From positions 1-64,000 of the forward strand of contig NZ_MSDU01000006.1 in assembly GCF_001936625.1 (NCBI RefSeq): 64,000 nt of DNA. The letters are read 5' to 3'. Under the pieces are notes generated by a model. It ran no database searches, was not told the origin of the DNA, and saw nothing but the letters and a program-made list of their open reading frames with translations. This stretch comes from Domibacillus antri. Lineage in GTDB: Bacteria; Bacillota; Bacilli; Bacillales; Domibacillaceae. Every line of letters starts with the position of its first letter. Positions within the stretch are counted from its first letter, which is position 1. Position numbers and translations under genes: made by a program. Positions 60,577 to 64,000 of this stretch are shown in pieces.

Positions 60577-61473
60577 ATGGACATAAAACATTTGCAGTAT
60601 TTTATTGAAGTGACGAACTTCAATAGTTTTTCCAGAGCAGCGGACCACTTGTTTATTACCCAGCCGACCATCAGTAAAATGATCAAAAATTTAGAGTCGG
60701 AGCTCGGTGTTGAGCTATTTGACCGTTCCCGTAAAAAGCTGGTTTTGACGGACGCCGGACGCATTTTGCTTGAGCAGGCAAAGCTGGTCGATCAGGCGTT
60801 TCATAACTTGGAAACAGAACTCGACAATTTGCTTGAATTAAAAACAGGGCACATCCGGATCGGTCTCCCGCCTATTTTTGATGCGCATTTCTTCTTAAAA
60901 ATTATTGGGTTATTTCATGAAAAATATCCGGGCATCACCTTTCAGCTTGTAGAAGACGGCTCAAAGAAAATTGAAGAAGCAGTGGAGCAGAATGAGCTTG
61001 ATGTAGGCGTTATTGTGCTCCCGACTCAAAATGAATTGTTCGACCATTTCTCGTTTATGGAAGAAGATTTAATGCTTATTCTTCCAAGATCTCACCCGCT
61101 TTCGGATCGAGAGGAAATTCATCTTCAAGAGCTGGCCGCCGAATCGTTTATTTTATTTAATAAAGATTTTGCCTTAAATGACCGGATTATTTCTTCATGC
61201 AACAAAGCGGGCTTTCAACCGCATGTCATTTCTGAAAGCTCGCAGTGGTCATTTATTGAGGAAATGGTGGCTTCCAAACTCGGCATCTCGCTCTTACCTG
61301 AAAGCATCTGCCGTCACCTGAATGATCACGTCTGTGCCGTTAAAGTCAGCAATCCTTCCGTGAATTGGAATCTGGCGATTATATGGCGCAAAAATCAATA
61401 CCTTTCTTATGCGGCCAAAGAATGGCTTCATTTTACAAAAAAACAGTTTACAATTCCAGACGATTCGCTTTAA
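60577..61473 (+). CDS. LysR-family regulator (CidR/YwbI-like)
   Basis: A 298-residue LysR regulator. The helix-turn-helix covers about 1-60 (NFNSFSRAADHLFITQPTISKMIKNLESELG) and the effector domain has TGHIRIGLPPIFDAHFFLKI and MVASKLGISLLPESIC, then NLAIIWRKNQYLSYAAKEWL. This wording is closest to CidR/YwbI, which controls cidAB-type genes in response to acetate or pyruvate overflow. No cidAB is next to it here, so its targets are elsewhere or were lost on the divergent side (38-codon frame). AAAGGTG precedes the ATG. Confidence 0.85.
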   Translation: MDIKHLQYFIEVTNFNSFSRAADHLFITQPTISKMIKNLESELGVELFDRSRKKLVLTDAGRILLEQAKLVDQAFHNLETELDNLLELKTGHIRIGLPPIFDAHFFLKIIGLFHEKYPGITFQLVEDGSKKIEEAVEQNELDVGVIVLPTQNELFDHFSFMEEDLMLILPRSHPLSDREEIHLQELAAESFILFNKDFALNDRIISSCNKAGFQPHVISESSQWSFIEEMVASKLGISLLPESICRHLNDHVCAVKVSNPSVNWNLAIIWRKNQYLSYAAKEWLHFTKKQFTIPDDSL

Positions 61474-61624
61474 ATGGCATCGTCTTTTTATATGCGTATT
61501 ATTCATATTTGGAAGCATTTACATAGATGAAAGCTATGCATTGAATGAAAAAGAACCATTTTACTTCCTTTTCAATCGGGCGTACACTAACAGCGTGATT
61601 CCAATATGGAAGGAAGTAAAAGCA

Positions 61625-62155
61625 ATGAATGCTGCAAGAACGGCCATTAAAACGAGAGAAAGCCGCATTGTGCATACGGATCAAGTATTGTCATGCGATT
61701 TAAATAATTATCAAACCTTATTCGGCGGCGTGCTGATGAAAAAAATCGACAGTGTCGCCAGCCTTTCCGCACGTCGTCATGCCCGTGTGAAAGAATGCGT
61801 CACCGCTTCAACGGATTCGATCGATTTTCTTGATGCCATCCGGGAAAGTGATTCCCTTTGTCTTGAATCATTTGTGACGTACACAGGCCGCACATCAATG
61901 GAAATTTTCTGCAAAGTAATCGCCGAAGATATCATTACCGGCAAACGCCGCATCGCCGCAACGGCATTTTTGACATTTGTCGCACTTGATGAAAACAAAA
62001 AGCCCGTTGAAGTGCCTGGTGTCATTCCGGAAACAGAAGAAGAACAGTTTCTATACGACACGGCAAAGGACCGTGCGGAAATGCGGAAATTAAGAAGAGC
62101 CAAAAGTAAGGAACTTGCTGAATATCTTACATTGAAAAAACCGTGGGATCGATAA
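61625..62155 (+). CDS. Acyl-CoA thioesterase, second paralogue
   Basis: A 176-residue hotdog-fold acyl-CoA thioesterase, paralogous to 34876-35379. Shared motifs are NNYQTLFGGVLMKKIDS, TASTDSIDFLDAI and FVALDENKKPVEVPGVIPE. The catalytic-region residue pair N..D is kept but G-L-M replaces the usual H-I-D-D neighbour (KKIDSVAS). The ATG at 61625 follows GGAAGGAAG. It is followed after 15 bases by a 124-residue unknown gene, implying an operon. Substrate is unknown. Confidence 0.85.
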   Translation: MNAARTAIKTRESRIVHTDQVLSCDLNNYQTLFGGVLMKKIDSVASLSARRHARVKECVTASTDSIDFLDAIRESDSLCLESFVTYTGRTSMEIFCKVIAEDIITGKRRIAATAFLTFVALDENKKPVEVPGVIPETEEEQFLYDTAKDRAEMRKLRRAKSKELAEYLTLKKPWDR

Positions 62156-62170
62156 AAGGAGGAAAAGAGT

Positions 62171-62545
62171 ATGATAGCCTCATTATGCAGTCTTGATGAG
62201 TTGCAAAAAGCAAAACGGGCACTGGACCAGCTAGAACATTCCTATCCATCCCTTTTTGAAAAAATGGTACATGTGATCAACTTAACCCGTGCTCTGCAAG
62301 TAAAATATCAGTATATGGGCTGCTTAATCATGGATGAAGACCCATCTGACTGCCTGCCGAATTTGCCGCATGGTTCAGTCCTTCATTTATATAAGAAAGA
62401 AGTACAGACATTGAAAAACGATATGGATGTAATTGCGCTGAAGCAAACATTCGCTTCCTTCAAAGAAGCTGGTTACGCCAAAATCAGCCTGCTGGCAATC
62501 GGCAGAACGCCAGAATCATTGATCGGCCCTTCCAGTGTAAAATAA
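62171..62545 (+). CDS. Conserved hypothetical protein (124 aa) in an operon with the thioesterase
   Basis: I do not recognise this protein. It starts after AAAAGGAGG, 15 bases past the thioesterase, and is closed by a terminator. The N-terminal half is helical (SLDELQKAKRALDQLEHSYP, LFEKMVHVINLTRALQVKYQ); the middle has MGCLIMDEDPSDCLPNLP with two cysteines, and the C-terminus SFKEAGYAKISLLAIGRTPE is alpha/beta. No signal or membrane segment. Co-transcription with an acyl-CoA thioesterase suggests a lipid or CoA-linked role, which is inference only. Confidence 0.65.
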   Translation: MIASLCSLDELQKAKRALDQLEHSYPSLFEKMVHVINLTRALQVKYQYMGCLIMDEDPSDCLPNLPHGSVLHLYKKEVQTLKNDMDVIALKQTFASFKEAGYAKISLLAIGRTPESLIGPSSVK

Positions 62546-62550
62546 TAGAA

Positions 62551-62583
62551 AAAAGCTAAACCGCGTCCGGTTTAGCTTTTTTT
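62551..62583 (+). terminator. Terminator of the thioesterase operon
   Basis: AGCTAAACCG pairs with CGGTTTAGCT, followed by seven T. Confidence 0.9.
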
Positions 62584-62633
62584 ACGGTTAATTTATTCCA
62601 GTATATATTGTTTTTTCACTGTCAATACAGCAT

Positions 62634-62672
62634 ATATTATTCCGATTCAACAGCACATACAAGGAATAATAT
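62634..62672. repeat. Inverted repeat upstream of the SLH gene
   Basis: ATATTATTCC (62634-62643) and GGAATAATAT (62663-62672) are exact inverted arms around 19 bases, about 105 bases before the SLH gene start; a possible operator or hairpin. Confidence 0.5.
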
Positions 62673-62777
62673 GGTAAATAACTGATAATTCTGCAAACAG
62701 TACTAATTACTCATATTTTATTTATTTCTTTCATATTACAATAGCAGTAATACGACAAATTTTTTGGAGGTTCTGTA

Positions 62778-64000
62778 TGAAAAAGAAGAGAAAAAAAGTA
62801 AGTGCTGCCGCTTTATCATCTTTACTGGCATTCAGCCTGGTAACACCTGTTTTAGCAAATGATCTGGATGATCGAGAGGCCCAAACAGTGACATTTAACG
62901 ACACTACCTATATGGAATGGGTTGCTGAAAGTATTGGCCGTATGAAAATAAAAGGGGTTTTTCAAGGATATGAGAACGGACAGTTTAAACCGAATGAGCC
63001 AGTATCGCGCATGCAGTCCATCATTACGGCAGTCCGCTTATTAGGGCTTGAAGAAGAAGCGAAAAACGCATCGCTCAATGTTAAACTGCCATTTAAAGAT
63101 GCAGATCAGTTTAACAGCCGGATGAAAGGATATATCATTGTAGCGCTTGATCAAGGGTTAATTGACTCGTCCGCGCAAAATTTGTCGCCTAATAAGCCAG
63201 CAGAGCGTGTATGGATTTCCAGCTTACTGGTACGGACGCTCGGTCTGCAAAATGAGGCTGCTCTTGCCAATACGGAAACGCTTGATTTTAAAGATGCGAA
63301 ACAAATCCCTGCGTCACTCATCGGTGATGTGTATGTGGCCAGTAAATACGATATATTCTCTGGTAACGGAGCCGGTTTATTTTCGCCAAATACACCTATT
63401 ACACGCGCGCAAATGGCAGCAGTATTAGACCGTACTTACGGCCAGCTTCTTGAAGAAAAAGGAGCAGCTACTGTTAAAGGAATCGTAACGGATGTTTCCA
63501 CAAGTGACGGAACCATTACGGTGAAAACATTTAACGGCGAATCGGTAACATTCAGCGTCCCTGATAATGTTCTTGTACAATACCACAATCGTTTTATGGC
63601 GCCGGATCAAGTGTTAGCTGGTGACAACATAGAGCTTCAGGTTGAAAATAACGTCGTCGTGGAAGCGGCTATTTTTCCAGAATCTGTTCAAACAGAAGCC
63701 ACTAATGGGATACAAAAAATTGAAATTGAGCTGGAACTGAAAGATGGCTCAGAGATTGAGATCGAATTCGAAAGTAAACGCGGGAATGTAAAAGCTGAAG
63801 TGAAAACGGACGGCGAAAAGTATAAAGGCGATGAAGCCATCACTCAAATTGAACAGTATTTAGCAGAATGGAATTTAACACCGGATATGACAGAGGAAGA
63901 AATCAAAACGATTATTTTATCTTCATTTGCCGATGCAGAACTGGATGAGATCAACATCGAACTCAAGTTCTCAAACGGAACAAAGCTGGAATGGGAACAA
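62778..64000 (+). CDS. S-layer-homology (SLH) domain surface protein, 3' end outside window
   Basis: Starts at ATG 62778 after TTTGGAGG and stays open to the window end (at least 407 codons). A signal peptide (residues 1-31, basic KKKRKKV then SSLLAFSLVTPVLA) is followed by three SLH repeats (about 38-95, 98-155 and 160-215) with marks such as FKPNEPVSRMQSI, LSPNKPAERVWI and FSPNTPITRAQMAAVLDR, which anchor proteins to the cell wall. A beta-rich linker (GIVTDVSTSDGTITVKTFNG) follows, then an acidic region (IEIELELKDGSEIEIEFE, later NIELKFSNGTKLEWE) with repeated alternating strands of the YusW-like type. The full C-terminus is not seen. Confidence 0.88.

Noticed and set aside
1-64000. tRNA, rRNA, prophage or integrated conjugative element
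   Set aside because: No cloverleaf with CCA-type acceptor, no rRNA-like stretches, no integrase, portal or conjugation genes were seen on reading both strands.

Overview
The window looks like chromosome of a mobile, spore-former-type member of the Bacillaceae (Bacillus sensu lato). Most proteins are close to Bacillus subtilis families (RlmCD, PdaA, ZosA, YfkH/YfkK/YfkM, MotAB, Hmp/NsrR, GltC/GltAB, MreBH, YitJ, QueF, YtiB, AcsA, KatE, Kip/Pxp). Ribosome binding sites are strong GGAGG types and terminators are typical hairpins followed by T-runs. No rRNA, tRNA, CRISPR array or prophage was seen. These family calls rest on recognition by eye, not on searches.

Layout. 1-2350 is a decayed, plasmid-like island: a broken cyclic-phosphate-processing receiver gene, a DUF3967-like tail, a small unknown gene, and two related non-coding repeat copies that abut the 3' ends of reading frames. 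2348-6576 holds rlmD, pdaA, a class I fumarase and a small SE1561-family gene. 6595-15930 resembles the B. subtilis yfk region (yfkE, yfkH, a YtxH protein, yfkK, yfkM), with osmC, a PerR-box-controlled zosA, an AgcS symporter and a chemoreceptor in between. 16027-17575 is motAB. 17790-19076 is a wrecked MHYT-GGDEF-EAL gene. 19089-22171 is the nitric-oxide block hmp/nsrR plus aminopeptidase ampS. 22441-29563 is gltC and gltAB (ammonia assimilation). 29853-33410 holds a LysR/YeiH divergent pair, an IS200/IS605 remnant inserted into an HPP-family gene, and a CGNR regulator. 33768-36581 holds argF, a thioesterase and mreBH. 36841-42370 is an S-box (SAM riboswitch) operon yitJ-metH for methionine synthesis. 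42413-43410 has a gene fragment, a cold-shock gene and a small unknown gene. 43603-45716 is the most unusual block (below). 45926-49190 holds queF, a thioredoxin-like gene, ytiB carbonic anhydrase and acsA. 49323-55786 holds catalase katE, a frameshifted SH3/amidase, a DUF1206 protein, a GAF-GGDEF protein and a truncated Nramp gene. 55783-59188 is the 5-oxoprolinase (pxp/kip) operon. 59398-62545 holds an MFS remnant, yciI, a cidR-like regulator and a second thioesterase with an unknown partner. The last gene, an SLH-domain surface protein, runs off the window end.

The strongest candidate for something undescribed is the minus-strand operon DUF2294 - SbtA-type bicarbonate permease - a beta-carbonic-anhydrase homologue in which both cysteine ligands, the histidine ligand and the partner aspartate at the zinc site are replaced. 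The operon is preceded by a terminator hairpin lying between two good promoters and the first ribosome binding site, which suggests control by attenuation. A true carbonic anhydrase (ytiB) lies about 1.2 kb upstream on the other strand. Together this suggests a regulated bicarbonate-uptake module in which the zinc-less paralogue is a sensor or regulatory partner; the function is inference.

Other themes are stress control (several sigma-B-like promoters, one perfect PerR box, two NsrR-like boxes) and extensive gene decay (at least nine broken genes).
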